Source: Rhodopseudomonas sp. AAP120 (GTDB lineage: Bacteria; Pseudomonadota; Alphaproteobacteria; Rhizobiales; Xanthobacteraceae). Taken from it: a stretch of 64,000 nt of DNA. Shown one piece after another: positions 27,940 to 36,259 of the stretch (positions are counted from its first letter, which is position 1; every line of letters starts with the position of its first letter). The stretch spans positions 20,670-84,669 of the forward strand of contig NZ_LJIC01000046.1 of NCBI RefSeq assembly GCF_001295845.1, written 5' to 3'. A model generated the notes under the pieces. The model had not been told where the DNA came from and did not search any database. It saw only the letters and a list, made by a program, of their open reading frames with translations. The translations under genes were made by a program, and so were the position numbers.

Positions 27940-28878
27940 ATGAAGATCCTGGTGACCGGCGCCTGCGGCTATGTCGGGACCACGCTGGTGCCGAAGCTGC
28001 TGGCGCGCGGCGACGAGGTGGTGGCGCTGGATATCATGTGGTTCGGCAACGACCTGCCGCAGCACCCCGCGCTGACGGTGGTGCGCGGCGACGTGCGCGA
28101 CGCCAAATCGGTCCCGCTGGAGGGCATCGACGCCATCATCCATCTCGCCTCGGTGGCCAACGATCCGTGCGGCGATCTCAATCCCAAACTGACCTGGGAG
28201 ATCAGCGCGCTCGCCACCATGCAGCTCGCCGACCGAGCGGCGCGCGAAGGCATCAAGCGCTTCATCTACGCGTCCTCCGGCAGCGTCTACGGCATCAAGG
28301 ACGAGGCTGAGGTCACCGAGGATCTGACGCTGGAGCCGATCTCCGAATACAACAAGACCAAGATGGTGGCCGAGCGGGTGATGCTCAGCTACGGCGGCGA
28401 CATGGCGGTGCAGATCGTACGCCCGGCGACAGTCTGCGGCCCGTCGCCGCGGATGCGGCTCGACGTTTCGGTCAACATGCTGACCATGCAGGCGCTGACC
28501 AATGGCGAGATCACCGTGTTCGGCGGCACCCAGGTTCGCCCCAACATCCACATCGACGACATCACCGACCTCTACGTGATGCTGCTCGACCGCCCCGAGC
28601 TGCGCGGCATCTACAATGCCGGCTTCGAGAACATCTCGATCCTCGACATCGCCAGGATGGTCGACGCCCAGGTGCCGACCAAGATCACCGTGACCGAATC
28701 CAACGATCCGCGCTCCTACCGGATCAACTCCGACAAGCTGCTCGCCACCGGCTTCAAGCCGAAGAAGACCGTCAACGACGCGATCCGCGAGATCATCGTC
28801 AAGTTCCAGCGCGGCGAACTGAAGAACGAGGACCGGCACTACAATCTGCGCTGGATGCAGCGGAGCGTCGGGGCGTGA
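27940..28878 (+). CDS. NAD-dependent sugar epimerase/dehydratase
   Basis: Extended SDR of 312 aa acting on a nucleotide sugar. The NAD motif GACGYVGTT is at residues 7-15, the catalytic Ser/Thr segment is IYASSGSVYG, and YNKTK supplies the Tyr-x3-Lys pair. The active site is complete, in contrast to the next gene. Related to UDP-glucose 4-epimerase/GDP-mannose-type enzymes; exact reaction not predictable. The ATG at 27940 opens the typical MKILVTG start. Its stop overlaps the next start as GTGA. It heads a tightly packed unit that runs to 38894. Confidence 0.9.
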   Translation: MKILVTGACGYVGTTLVPKLLARGDEVVALDIMWFGNDLPQHPALTVVRGDVRDAKSVPLEGIDAIIHLASVANDPCGDLNPKLTWEISALATMQLADRAAREGIKRFIYASSGSVYGIKDEAEVTEDLTLEPISEYNKTKMVAERVMLSYGGDMAVQIVRPATVCGPSPRMRLDVSVNMLTMQALTNGEITVFGGTQVRPNIHIDDITDLYVMLLDRPELRGIYNAGFENISILDIARMVDAQVPTKITVTESNDPRSYRINSDKLLATGFKPKKTVNDAIREIIVKFQRGELKNEDRHYNLRWMQRSVGA

Positions 28879-29912
28879 CCGGACCGATTCCCGCGTCGTC
28901 GCCCGATGCGAAGGCCGGCGCGGCGTTCGGAAAGGTTCTGGTGCTCGGCAGCAATTCGTTCACCGGCGCCGAGATGGTGCGCGATCTGCTCGACCACGGC
29001 ATGGACGTGGTCGGCGTCAGCCGCTCGCCGGAGCCGCACGAGGCGTTCCTGCCCTATCGCTGGACCGACACCTCGCGCTTCCGTTTCCGCCAGCTCGATC
29101 TCAACCACGATCTCGACGCGCTGATGGCGCTGATCGAGGCCGAGCGGTTTGGCTGCATCATCAATTTCGCCGCGCAGAGCATGGTCGGCGAGAGCTGGGC
29201 CAATCCCGACCACTGGTTCATGACCAATGTGGTGTCGACCGTGCGATTGCACGAACGCTTGCGGCACTGCGACTTCCTCGATCGCTACGTCCACGTCACC
29301 ACGCCCGAAGTGTATGGCGGCGCCACCGGCACGCTGACCGAGGATGCGCCGTTCGATCCGTCGACGCCCTACGCGGTGTCACGCGCCGCCGGCGACATGA
29401 GCCTGCGCTCCTACTTCCGCGCCTATGGCTTCCCGGTGCTGTACACGCGCGCCGCCAATGTCTACGGCCCCGGGCAGCGACTGTATCGCATCGTGCCGCG
29501 CACCATTTTGTTCATCCGGCTCGGCCGCAAACTGCAGCTGCACGGCGGCGGCACCTCGGAGCGTTCCTTCATCGCCGCCTCCGACGTCGCCGATGCGACT
29601 CGCCGGATCGCTGCACACGGCAAGCTCGGCGAGACCTATCACATCTCGACCGACCGTATCGTCACCATCCGCGAACTGGTGGAGATGATTTGCGCCCGGA
29701 TGGGCGTCGCCTTCGGCGATCACGTCGAGATCGTCGGCGACCGGCTCGGCAAGGACGCGGCCTACAAGCTCGACAGCGGCAAGCTCCGCCGCGAGCTCGG
29801 CTGGCGCGATCAGGTCACGCTGGAGCAGGGCATCGACCAGACCATCGCCTGGGTCGACCGCTGGTTCGACGTGCTCAAGACGCAACCCTTCGACTATCAG
29901 CACAAGCCGTGA
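28875..29912 (+). CDS. dTDP-glucose 4,6-dehydratase-like protein with altered active site
   Basis: Extended SDR related to RmlB/GDP-mannose dehydratase, 345 aa, GTG start overlapping the previous stop. The nucleotide loop is GSNSFTG (25-31) and the fold is clear (FAAQSMVGESWANP, ANVYGPGQRLYRIVPRTI). Two catalytic positions differ from classical RmlB: the TDE triad reads T143-P144-E145, and the YxxxK pair reads Y166-AVS-R170. Arg for the catalytic Lys is rare. It may be a distinct subgroup with another chemistry, or only bind the nucleotide sugar. C-terminal YHISTDRIVTIRELVEMIC is intact, so this is not decay. Confidence 0.85.
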   Translation: MTGPIPASSPDAKAGAAFGKVLVLGSNSFTGAEMVRDLLDHGMDVVGVSRSPEPHEAFLPYRWTDTSRFRFRQLDLNHDLDALMALIEAERFGCIINFAAQSMVGESWANPDHWFMTNVVSTVRLHERLRHCDFLDRYVHVTTPEVYGGATGTLTEDAPFDPSTPYAVSRAAGDMSLRSYFRAYGFPVLYTRAANVYGPGQRLYRIVPRTILFIRLGRKLQLHGGGTSERSFIAASDVADATRRIAAHGKLGETYHISTDRIVTIRELVEMICARMGVAFGDHVEIVGDRLGKDAAYKLDSGKLRRELGWRDQVTLEQGIDQTIAWVDRWFDVLKTQPFDYQHKP

Positions 29913-29920
29913 GGCCGGGA

Positions 29921-30580
29921 ATGGGCCAGGAAATCGATCTGCTCGTCAACTATCCGCGCACCAAGCGCAATGTCGACGAGCGCGGCCAGACCAAATCCGA
30001 AGAGGACCGCGCCGTCGCGCGCAAGTTCGGCAAGGAGTTCTTCGATGGCGACCGCCGCCACGGCTATGGCGGGTTTGGCTACATACCGCGGTTCTGGCAG
30101 CCGGTGATCCCGACCTTTCAGTCGCATTTCGGCCTTACCGCGTCGTCGTCGGTGCTCGACGTCGGCTGCGCCAAGGGCTTCATGCTGCACGACATGGCCG
30201 AGCTGATCCCCGGCATCACCGTCAAGGGCGTCGATATTTCCGACTATGCGATCGACCACGCCATCGACGATATGAAGCCGCATGTCAGCGTCGCCAGCGC
30301 CACCAGGCTGCCGTTCGCCGACAAATCGTTCGACGTGGTGATCTCGATCAACACCGTGCACAATTTGGTCCGCGACGACTGCGCCACCGCGCTGCGCGAG
30401 ATCGAGCGGGTGGCGCGCAAGGGCGCGTTCATCACCGTGGATGCGTATCGGGACGAAGAGGAGAAGCGCCGGATGATGGCGTGGAATCTCACCGCGCAGA
30501 CCATCATGCATGTCGACGAGTGGACCGCGTTCTTCGCCGAGATCGGGTACACCGGCGATTACTACTGGTTCATCCCATGA
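29921..30580 (+). CDS. Class I SAM-dependent methyltransferase
   Basis: 219 aa. The SAM-binding motif I is VLDVGCAKGFMLHDM near residue 79, the acidic residue is in GVDISDYAI, and LPFADKSFDVVISINTVHNL is the post-motif block of Methyltransf_11 proteins. It sits 8 bases after the dehydratase-like gene and 13 before the E1 alpha gene. In this setting it is likely a sugar C- or O-methyltransferase. The opening residues (LLVNYPRTKRNVDERG) are atypical for a stand-alone methyltransferase. Confidence 0.85.
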   Translation: MGQEIDLLVNYPRTKRNVDERGQTKSEEDRAVARKFGKEFFDGDRRHGYGGFGYIPRFWQPVIPTFQSHFGLTASSSVLDVGCAKGFMLHDMAELIPGITVKGVDISDYAIDHAIDDMKPHVSVASATRLPFADKSFDVVISINTVHNLVRDDCATALREIERVARKGAFITVDAYRDEEEKRRMMAWNLTAQTIMHVDEWTAFFAEIGYTGDYYWFIP

Positions 30581-30593
30581 CCTGGTTCGCTTC

Positions 30594-31586
30594 ATGAGCG
30601 CCGAGACGTCGCGCCGCCTGCTGTTCGACATGCTGCGTATCCGCAGCGTGGAGGAAACCATCGCGGCGCGCTACGGCGAGCAAAAAATGCGCTGCCCGAC
30701 GCATTTGTCGGTCGGGCAGGAGGCGGTCGCCGCCGCGGCCGGCGCGGTGCTGAAGCCGACCGATCTCGCCGTCAGCGGCCATCGCGCGCACGCGCACTAT
30801 CTGGCCAAGGGCGGATCGCTGAAGGCGATGATCGCCGAGATCTACGGCAAGGTCACCGGCTGCGCCCGCGGCAAAGGCGGCTCGATGCACCTGATCGACG
30901 AGAGCGTCGGCTTCATGGGTTCGACCGCGATCGTCGGCGGCACCGTGCCGGTCGGCGTCGGGCTGTCCTATCCGATGAAGCTGAACAACACCGGGCAGAT
31001 CGCCTGCGTGTTCCTCGGCGACGCGGTGCCGGAGACCGGCGTGTTTTTCGAGTCGGTGAACTTCGCCGTCGTGAAGCAGCTGCCGGTGTTGTTCCTGTGC
31101 GAGAACAACGGCTACTCGGTGTATTCGCCGCTGAGCGTCCGGCAGCCGCCGGGCCGCAAGCTGTACGAGCTGGTCGCCGGCTTCGGCCTGACGACGCATC
31201 ACGGCGACGGCAACGATGCGCGCGCGGTGCATGCCGCGCTGAGCGACGGCGTCGCGGCGATCCGGCGCGGCGAGGGGCCGCGGTTCTACGAGTTCGAGAC
31301 CTATCGCTGGCGCGAGCATTGCGGGCCGAACTACGACAACGACATCGGCTACCGCAGCATCGCCGAATACGAGGCGTGGAAGCTGCGCGATCCGGTGCCG
31401 GCGCTGCAGCGCGCGCTGATCGCCGAGGGCGTGATCAGCGAGGCCGATGTCGCGACGATGCAGGCGACGATCGATGCCGAGATCGACGAGGCGTTTGCCT
31501 TCGCCGAAGCCTCGCCGTTCCCGCCGGCCGAAGACGCCTTCGCCGACGTCTATGCGGCGGACGCGCTCGTGTCGGCGGCGGGCTGA
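30594..31586 (+). CDS. ThDP-dependent dehydrogenase E1 alpha-like subunit
   Basis: 330-aa homologue of pyruvate/acetoin/branched-chain 2-oxoacid dehydrogenase E1 alpha. It has the SVGQEAV and SGHRAHAHYLAKGG segments, KGGSMHL, and the ThDP/Mg motif GDAVPETGVFFESVNFAVVKQLPVLFLCENN (about 142-172). The usual GDG reads GDA here. No E2 or E3 gene is in the locus, so a full dehydrogenase complex is unlikely to be encoded here. Placed in a sugar operon, a carboligase role (adding an acyl unit to a ketosugar) is a reasonable inference. ATG at 30594 follows the previous stop by 13 bases. Confidence 0.9.
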   Translation: MSAETSRRLLFDMLRIRSVEETIAARYGEQKMRCPTHLSVGQEAVAAAAGAVLKPTDLAVSGHRAHAHYLAKGGSLKAMIAEIYGKVTGCARGKGGSMHLIDESVGFMGSTAIVGGTVPVGVGLSYPMKLNNTGQIACVFLGDAVPETGVFFESVNFAVVKQLPVLFLCENNGYSVYSPLSVRQPPGRKLYELVAGFGLTTHHGDGNDARAVHAALSDGVAAIRRGEGPRFYEFETYRWREHCGPNYDNDIGYRSIAEYEAWKLRDPVPALQRALIAEGVISEADVATMQATIDAEIDEAFAFAEASPFPPAEDAFADVYAADALVSAAG

Positions 31587-31596
31587 GGAGGGCGCG

Positions 31597-32649
31597 ATGA
31601 GCACAACATTCGCCGCCGCCATTCGGGATGGGCTTGCCACCGCGCTGACGGCCGATCCCGGCGTGATCTGCTTCGGCCTCGGCACCGACGATCCCAAGGG
31701 CGTGTTCGGCACCACGCTCGATCTGCACAAGCAGTTTGGCCCCGATCGCGTATTCGACATGCCGACCTCGGAAGCAGCGATGACCGGCTTTGCGATCGGC
31801 GCCGCGCTGAACGGGATGCGGCCGGTGCTGACGCATCAGCGGCTCGACTTCGCGCTGCTGTCGCTCGATCAGCTCGTCAACAACGCCGCGAAGTGGCGCT
31901 TCATGTTCGGCGGCAAGCGCGGCGTGCCGATCACCATCCGGATGATCATCGGCCGCGGCTGGGGCCAGGGCCCGACGCATTCGCAGAGCCTGCAATCCTG
32001 GTTCGCGCATATCCCTGGGCTGAAGGTCGTGATGCCGACCACGGCCACGGATGCCAAGACGTTGCTGCTCGGTTCGATCTTCGACGACGATCCGGTGATC
32101 TTCCTCGAGCATCGCTGGCTGCACAACATGCAGGGCGACGTGCCGGCCGGCGACGTGCGCGAGCCGATCGGCACCGCACGCGTCGTGCGCAGCGGCGACG
32201 CGCTGACGATCGTGGCGATGAGCTACATGACGGTCGAGGCGCTGCACGCGGTCGATCATCTTGCGGCGCAGGGAATCGCGTGCGACCTGATCGACCTGCG
32301 CAGCATCCGGCCGCTCGACTGGCCGGCGGTGATCGCTTCGGTGCAGAAGACCGGCCGGCTGCTGGCGCTCGACAGCGGGCATCTCACCGGCGGCGTCGCC
32401 GGCGAGATCGTGGCGCGGATCGCGACCGATCACTTCGCCAGCCTGAAAGCCGCACCGCAGCGGCTCGCCGCGCCGGGTGTGCCGGAGGCAACCAGCCCGG
32501 CGCTGACCAAGAATTATCACGTTCGCGCCGAACATATCGTGGATACCGTCGGCCGCATGCTCGGCCGCGACGTCGAGACGGCGTCGCTGATCGCCCAACG
32601 CCAATTCCCGCACGACGTGCCGGGGACGTGGTTCTCCGGGCCGTTCTGA
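31597..32649 (+). CDS. ThDP-dependent dehydrogenase E1 beta-like subunit
   Basis: Partner of the preceding E1 alpha-like protein, 350 aa. It contains the transketolase pyrimidine-binding segment (FDMPTSEAAMTGFAIGAALNGMRPVL), with the Glu that activates ThDP in TSEAA, and the C-terminal domain (LIDLRSIRPLDWPAVIASVQKTGRLL). A GAGGAGGG ribosome site lies just before the ATG at 31597. As with the alpha subunit, absence of E2/E3 genes suggests it does not serve central metabolism. Confidence 0.9.
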   Translation: MSTTFAAAIRDGLATALTADPGVICFGLGTDDPKGVFGTTLDLHKQFGPDRVFDMPTSEAAMTGFAIGAALNGMRPVLTHQRLDFALLSLDQLVNNAAKWRFMFGGKRGVPITIRMIIGRGWGQGPTHSQSLQSWFAHIPGLKVVMPTTATDAKTLLLGSIFDDDPVIFLEHRWLHNMQGDVPAGDVREPIGTARVVRSGDALTIVAMSYMTVEALHAVDHLAAQGIACDLIDLRSIRPLDWPAVIASVQKTGRLLALDSGHLTGGVAGEIVARIATDHFASLKAAPQRLAAPGVPEATSPALTKNYHVRAEHIVDTVGRMLGRDVETASLIAQRQFPHDVPGTWFSGPF

Positions 32650-32673
32650 GGATGCGATGATGGCACAGTCTCA

Positions 32674-32760
32674 CCCCGTCATTGCGAGCGAAGCGAAGCA
32701 ATCCAGCGCCGAGCACGGGGCTGTGGATTGCTTCGTCGCTGCGCTCCTCGCAATGAGGGG
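32674..32760. repeat. Palindromic intergenic repeat (REP-like), copy A
   Basis: Long imperfect palindrome opening CCCCGTCATTGCGAGCG and closing with GCTCCTCGCAATGAGGGG, with inner arms GAAGCAATCCAG / TGGATTGCTTCG. The same element occurs at 36067-36152 inside a coding frame. It fills most of the 144-base gap between the E1 beta and alcohol dehydrogenase genes, the widest gap inside the operon, and could stabilise or attenuate the transcript there. Confidence 0.85.
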
Positions 32761-32793
32761 GAGAGATCGGAGTACAAGTCCACGGAGCTTGCG

Positions 32794-33849
32794 ATGTCCG
32801 TGACCTTTCGCGCCGCCGTGCTCCGCGAGCTCAATCAGCCGCTCAGCATCGAAACCGTCGAAGCCCCCGCCCTGGCGGCCGGGCAGGTGCTGGTGAAGCT
32901 TGCTTACTCCGGCGTCTGCCACAGCCAGGTGATGGAAGCGCGCGGCGGGCGCGGGGTCGATCGCTATCTGCCGCATATGCTCGGCCATGAAGGCTCGGGC
33001 GTCGTCGTCGAGATCGGCGAGGGGGTGACCAAGGTGCGGCCGGGCGACCGCGTCATTCTCGGCTGGATCAAGGGGCCGGGCGCCGACGCCCAGGGCATCC
33101 GCTACAAGGCCGGCAACGGCTTCATCAACGCCGGCGCAGTGACGACCTTCAACGAATACGCGGTGGTGGCGGAAAATCGCGTGACGCCGCTGCCGCCCGG
33201 CGTGCCGATGGATGTCGCGGTGCTGTTCGGCTGCGCGCTGCCGGTCGGCGCCGGCATCGTCATCAACATCGCCAAGCCGCCGCCGGGCTCGACGCTCGCG
33301 GTGTTCGGCCTCGGCGGCATCGGCCTGTCGGCGCTGATGGCCTGCAAGCTGTTCAGTTGCAAGCAACTAATCGCCGTCGATGTCGAGCCGGCCAAGTTGG
33401 AGATGGCGCGCGAGCTCGGCGCCACCGCGGTGATCGACGCCTCGCGGCACGATCCGGCCGAACAGATCCGCGCGCTGACCGGCGGCCTCGGCGTCGATTT
33501 CGCGATCGAGTCCGCAGGGCTCACCCGCGTGATCGAGCAGGCGTTCGACGCGACGCGGCGGTTCGGCGGCCTCTGCGTGTTCGCGTCGCATCCGAAAAGC
33601 GGCGAGAAGATTGCGCTCGATCCGTTCGAGCTGATCTGCGGCAAGCGCATCCTCGGCACCTGGGGCGGCGACAGCCGGCCCGGCCACGACATCGAACTGC
33701 TCGCGGGCCTGTATCGTGACGGCAAGCTGCCGCTGGCCTCGATGTTCACGCGCCGCTACGCGCTCGCCGACATCAACACCGCTCTCGACGATCTCGAACA
33801 CCGCCGCAGCGTGCGGCCGCTGATCGAAATCGATCCGACGTTAGAGTGA
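32794..33849 (+). CDS. Zinc-binding alcohol dehydrogenase (MDR family)
   Basis: 351-aa medium-chain dehydrogenase. Catalytic zinc ligands are present: C42 (GVCHSQ), H65-E66 (LGHEGSG) and C147 (LFGCALPVGAG); NAD(P) binding is at VFGLGGIGLSAL. The lobe that normally carries the four structural-zinc cysteines reads KGPGADAQGIRYKAGNG and has none, so the structural zinc is absent. It probably reduces or oxidises a sugar or keto intermediate of the pathway. Its stop overlaps the next start as GTGA. Confidence 0.9.
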   Translation: MSVTFRAAVLRELNQPLSIETVEAPALAAGQVLVKLAYSGVCHSQVMEARGGRGVDRYLPHMLGHEGSGVVVEIGEGVTKVRPGDRVILGWIKGPGADAQGIRYKAGNGFINAGAVTTFNEYAVVAENRVTPLPPGVPMDVAVLFGCALPVGAGIVINIAKPPPGSTLAVFGLGGIGLSALMACKLFSCKQLIAVDVEPAKLEMARELGATAVIDASRHDPAEQIRALTGGLGVDFAIESAGLTRVIEQAFDATRRFGGLCVFASHPKSGEKIALDPFELICGKRILGTWGGDSRPGHDIELLAGLYRDGKLPLASMFTRRYALADINTALDDLEHRRSVRPLIEIDPTLE

Positions 33850-35336
33850 CGGCGATGCTGCACCCCGAGACCGAAACGACGCTGCAACGCATCCGGGCCG
33901 AAGCCGGGCCGGACCGCGCCATCGTGTTCGTCTCCGGCAATTTCAACATCGTGCATCCTGGTCATCTGCGCCTGCTCAAGTTCGCCGCCGAATGCGGGGA
34001 CTTCCTCGTCGTCGGCGTCGCGGCCGATCCAGGCTACGACTGGATGCTGCCGAAGGATCTGCGGCTCGAAGGCGTCAACGCCATCGGCTTCGTCAATCAC
34101 GCCTTCCTGCTGCATGATAAGCTTGAAGACTTCATCGCCGCGCTGAAGCCCGCCGTGGTGGTCAAGGGCAAGGAGCACGAGAACGCCGACAATCCGGAAA
34201 AGCCGGTGCTGGATGGCTACGGCGGCAAGCTGCTGTTCTCGTCGGGCGAAGTGGCGTTCTCGTCGCTGGACCTGATCCGCCGCGAATTCCGCGAGTTCAA
34301 TCCGTCGTCGATCTTCAAGCCGCTGGACTATCCACGTCGCCATCGCTTCGGCTTCGCCGATCTCAAGGCCATCCTCGGGCAGTTTCCGTCGCTGCGCGTG
34401 CTGGTGCTCGGCGATCTGATCATGGACGAGTACATCGCCTGCGATCCGCTCGGCATGTCGCAGGAAGATCCGACTATTGTGGTCACGCCGGTGCTGCGCG
34501 AATTGTTCGTCGGCGGCGCCGGCATCGTCGCGGGTCACGCCGCCGGGATGGGTTGCAAGGTGAGTTTGCTCACCGTCGGTGGCAAGGACGCCATGGCGGA
34601 TCTGGCGCGCGAGCGGCTCGCCTCCTATCAGGTCGATGCCACCATCCTCACCGACGAGAGTCGGCCGACCACCAACAAGCAGCGCTTCCGTGCCGGCAAC
34701 AAAACGCTGCTGCGCGTCAGCCATCTCAAGCAGCACGACATCGACGCCGATTTGCAGGAAACCATGCTGGCGGCGGTGCGCGACAAGCTGGCTTCGACCG
34801 ATCTCGTGGTGTTCTCGGACTTCAACTATGGCTGCCTGCCGACCAAGCTGGTCGAGTCGATCAGCGCACTGTGTCGCGAACGATCGATTCCGATGGTGGC
34901 CGACAGCCAGTCGTCGTCGCAGGTCGGCGACATCTCGCGCTTCAGGAACATGCTGCTGATCAAGCCGACCGAGCGCGAGGCGCGGCTGGCGCTGCGAGAT
35001 TTCGACTCCGGTCTCGTCGTGCTGGTCGAGGCGCTGCGGCAGAAAGCGAAGGCCAAGAACGTCATCCTGACGCTGGCGGCCGAAGGTCTGCTGGTGCACG
35101 CCGCCGCCGGGCGCGGCTCGGTGCTGACCGATCGCTTGCCGGCGTTCAACACCGCGCCGAAGGATGCAGCCGGCGCCGGCGACTCGTTCTTCGTCTGCGC
35201 GGCGCTGGCGCTCGCGGTCGGCAGCGACATCTGGCGCAGCGCCTATCTCGCCTCGATCGCCGCCGCCTGTCAGGTCGGCCGCATCGGCAACATCCCGGTC
35301 ACCACCGCCGATATCATCAAGGAACTCGACGCGTGA
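33846..35336 (+). CDS. HldE-like bifunctional protein, domain order reversed
   Basis: 496 aa. The N-terminal half is a nucleotidyltransferase: VSGNFNIVHPGHLRLL with the HxGH motif at 37-40. The C-terminal half is a PfkB/ribokinase-type kinase: VLVLGDLIMDEYIACDPLG near 183, NKQRFRAG, and the catalytic DAAGAGDSFF near 440. Known HldE (heptose 7-phosphate kinase / heptose 1-phosphate adenylyltransferase) has kinase first, transferase second; here the order is the opposite. Likely job: phosphorylate and nucleotidylate a heptose-like sugar. GTG start overlaps the previous stop; an ATG at 33855 is an alternative. Confidence 0.88.
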   Translation: MTAMLHPETETTLQRIRAEAGPDRAIVFVSGNFNIVHPGHLRLLKFAAECGDFLVVGVAADPGYDWMLPKDLRLEGVNAIGFVNHAFLLHDKLEDFIAALKPAVVVKGKEHENADNPEKPVLDGYGGKLLFSSGEVAFSSLDLIRREFREFNPSSIFKPLDYPRRHRFGFADLKAILGQFPSLRVLVLGDLIMDEYIACDPLGMSQEDPTIVVTPVLRELFVGGAGIVAGHAAGMGCKVSLLTVGGKDAMADLARERLASYQVDATILTDESRPTTNKQRFRAGNKTLLRVSHLKQHDIDADLQETMLAAVRDKLASTDLVVFSDFNYGCLPTKLVESISALCRERSIPMVADSQSSSQVGDISRFRNMLLIKPTEREARLALRDFDSGLVVLVEALRQKAKAKNVILTLAAEGLLVHAAAGRGSVLTDRLPAFNTAPKDAAGAGDSFFVCAALALAVGSDIWRSAYLASIAAACQVGRIGNIPVTTADIIKELDA

Positions 35337-36259
35337 GCGCGCCAGCCAAGGCCCTGCTGGTGGCGGCGGGACTCGGTACGCGGCTGGCGCCGCTGACCGA
35401 CGTGCTGCCGAAATGCCTGATGCCGATCGCCGGCCGCCCGCTGCTCGGGCTGTGGCTGGAGATGCTGAGCGACGCCGGCTTCACCGAGATCGTCGTCAAT
35501 CTGCATCACCACGCCGAGCTGGTCAGCGACTACATCCGCCGCAGCCCGTGGGCCGACCGCGTGATCCTGGCGCCGGAAGAAAAATTACTTGGCACCGCCG
35601 GCACGTTGCTGCGGCAGCGTGAGCGTTTCGCCGAAGGCCCGACGCTGTTCGCCCATGCCGACAATCTCAGCCAGTTCGATCCGCGCGCCTTCCTGGCCGC
35701 ACACGCAGCGCGGCCGCAGGGTTGCGCGATGACGATGATGAGTTTCGTTACCGACCATCCGCAAAGCTGCGGCATCCTTTCACTCGATGCGGAAGGCCGC
35801 GTGCTGGAGATGGACGAAAAGCCGCCCCATCCGAAGGGCAACCTCGCCAACGCGGCGGTGTATGTGGTCGAACCGGAAGTGATCGACTTCATCGCCGGCC
35901 TCGGCAAGGAGGTCGTCGATTTCTCCACCGAGGTGCTACCGGCCTTCATGGGCCGGATCGGCTCGTTCCACAACGGCAGCTATCACCGCGACATCGGCAA
36001 TCCAGCGAGCTTGGCGCTGGCACAGCTCGACTATCCGCTGGCGTTGTTGCAGTTCGGAACCTCCCCCCGTCATTGCGAGGAGGCGCAGCCGACGAAGCAA
36101 TCCAGTGCGGTGCGCGGGACTCTGGATTGCTTCGCTTCGCTCGCAATGACGGAGAGTGACGATCCCTGGTTCGGGCTGATGAGCGATAACAACGGCGCCT
36201 TGGCTCGGGACTTTGTGCAGGCCGCGGCGAAGACCTACAGCAACATCGGAGCCCGCTAG
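35333..36259 (+). CDS. Sugar-1-phosphate nucleotidyltransferase (HddC/RfbA-like)
   Basis: 308 aa, GTG start overlapping the previous stop. The N-terminal signature LLVAAGLGTRLAPLTDVLPKCLMPIAGRPLL binds the NTP, HADN holds the metal-binding Asp, and MDEKPPHPKGNLANAAVYVV is the sugar-binding block. Related to GDP-heptose (HddC) and dTDP-glucose (RfbA) pyrophosphorylases. Residues about 245-276 are translated from a palindromic intergenic repeat (36067-36152) sitting in frame (key residues RHCEE...DCFASLAMTE). The last 30 residues (WFGLMSDNNGALARDF) return to normal character. Confidence 0.87.
   Translation: MSAPAKALLVAAGLGTRLAPLTDVLPKCLMPIAGRPLLGLWLEMLSDAGFTEIVVNLHHHAELVSDYIRRSPWADRVILAPEEKLLGTAGTLLRQRERFAEGPTLFAHADNLSQFDPRAFLAAHAARPQGCAMTMMSFVTDHPQSCGILSLDAEGRVLEMDEKPPHPKGNLANAAVYVVEPEVIDFIAGLGKEVVDFSTEVLPAFMGRIGSFHNGSYHRDIGNPASLALAQLDYPLALLQFGTSPRHCEEAQPTKQSSAVRGTLDCFASLAMTESDDPWFGLMSDNNGALARDFVQAAAKTYSNIGAR
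36067..36152. repeat. Palindromic repeat (REP-like), copy B, inside a coding sequence
   Basis: CCGTCATTGCGAG ... CGAAGCAATCCAG / CTGGATTGCTTCG ... CGCTCGCAATGACGG, the same family as the element at 32674-32760. Here it lies in frame inside the nucleotidyltransferase gene and is read through without a stop, adding about 29 residues near the C-terminus. Confidence 0.88.

Noticed and set aside
30594..32649. Call as pyruvate dehydrogenase PdhA/PdhB
   Set aside because: No E2 or E3 gene, no lipoyl domain on the beta subunit, and the ThDP motif reads GDA instead of GDG.
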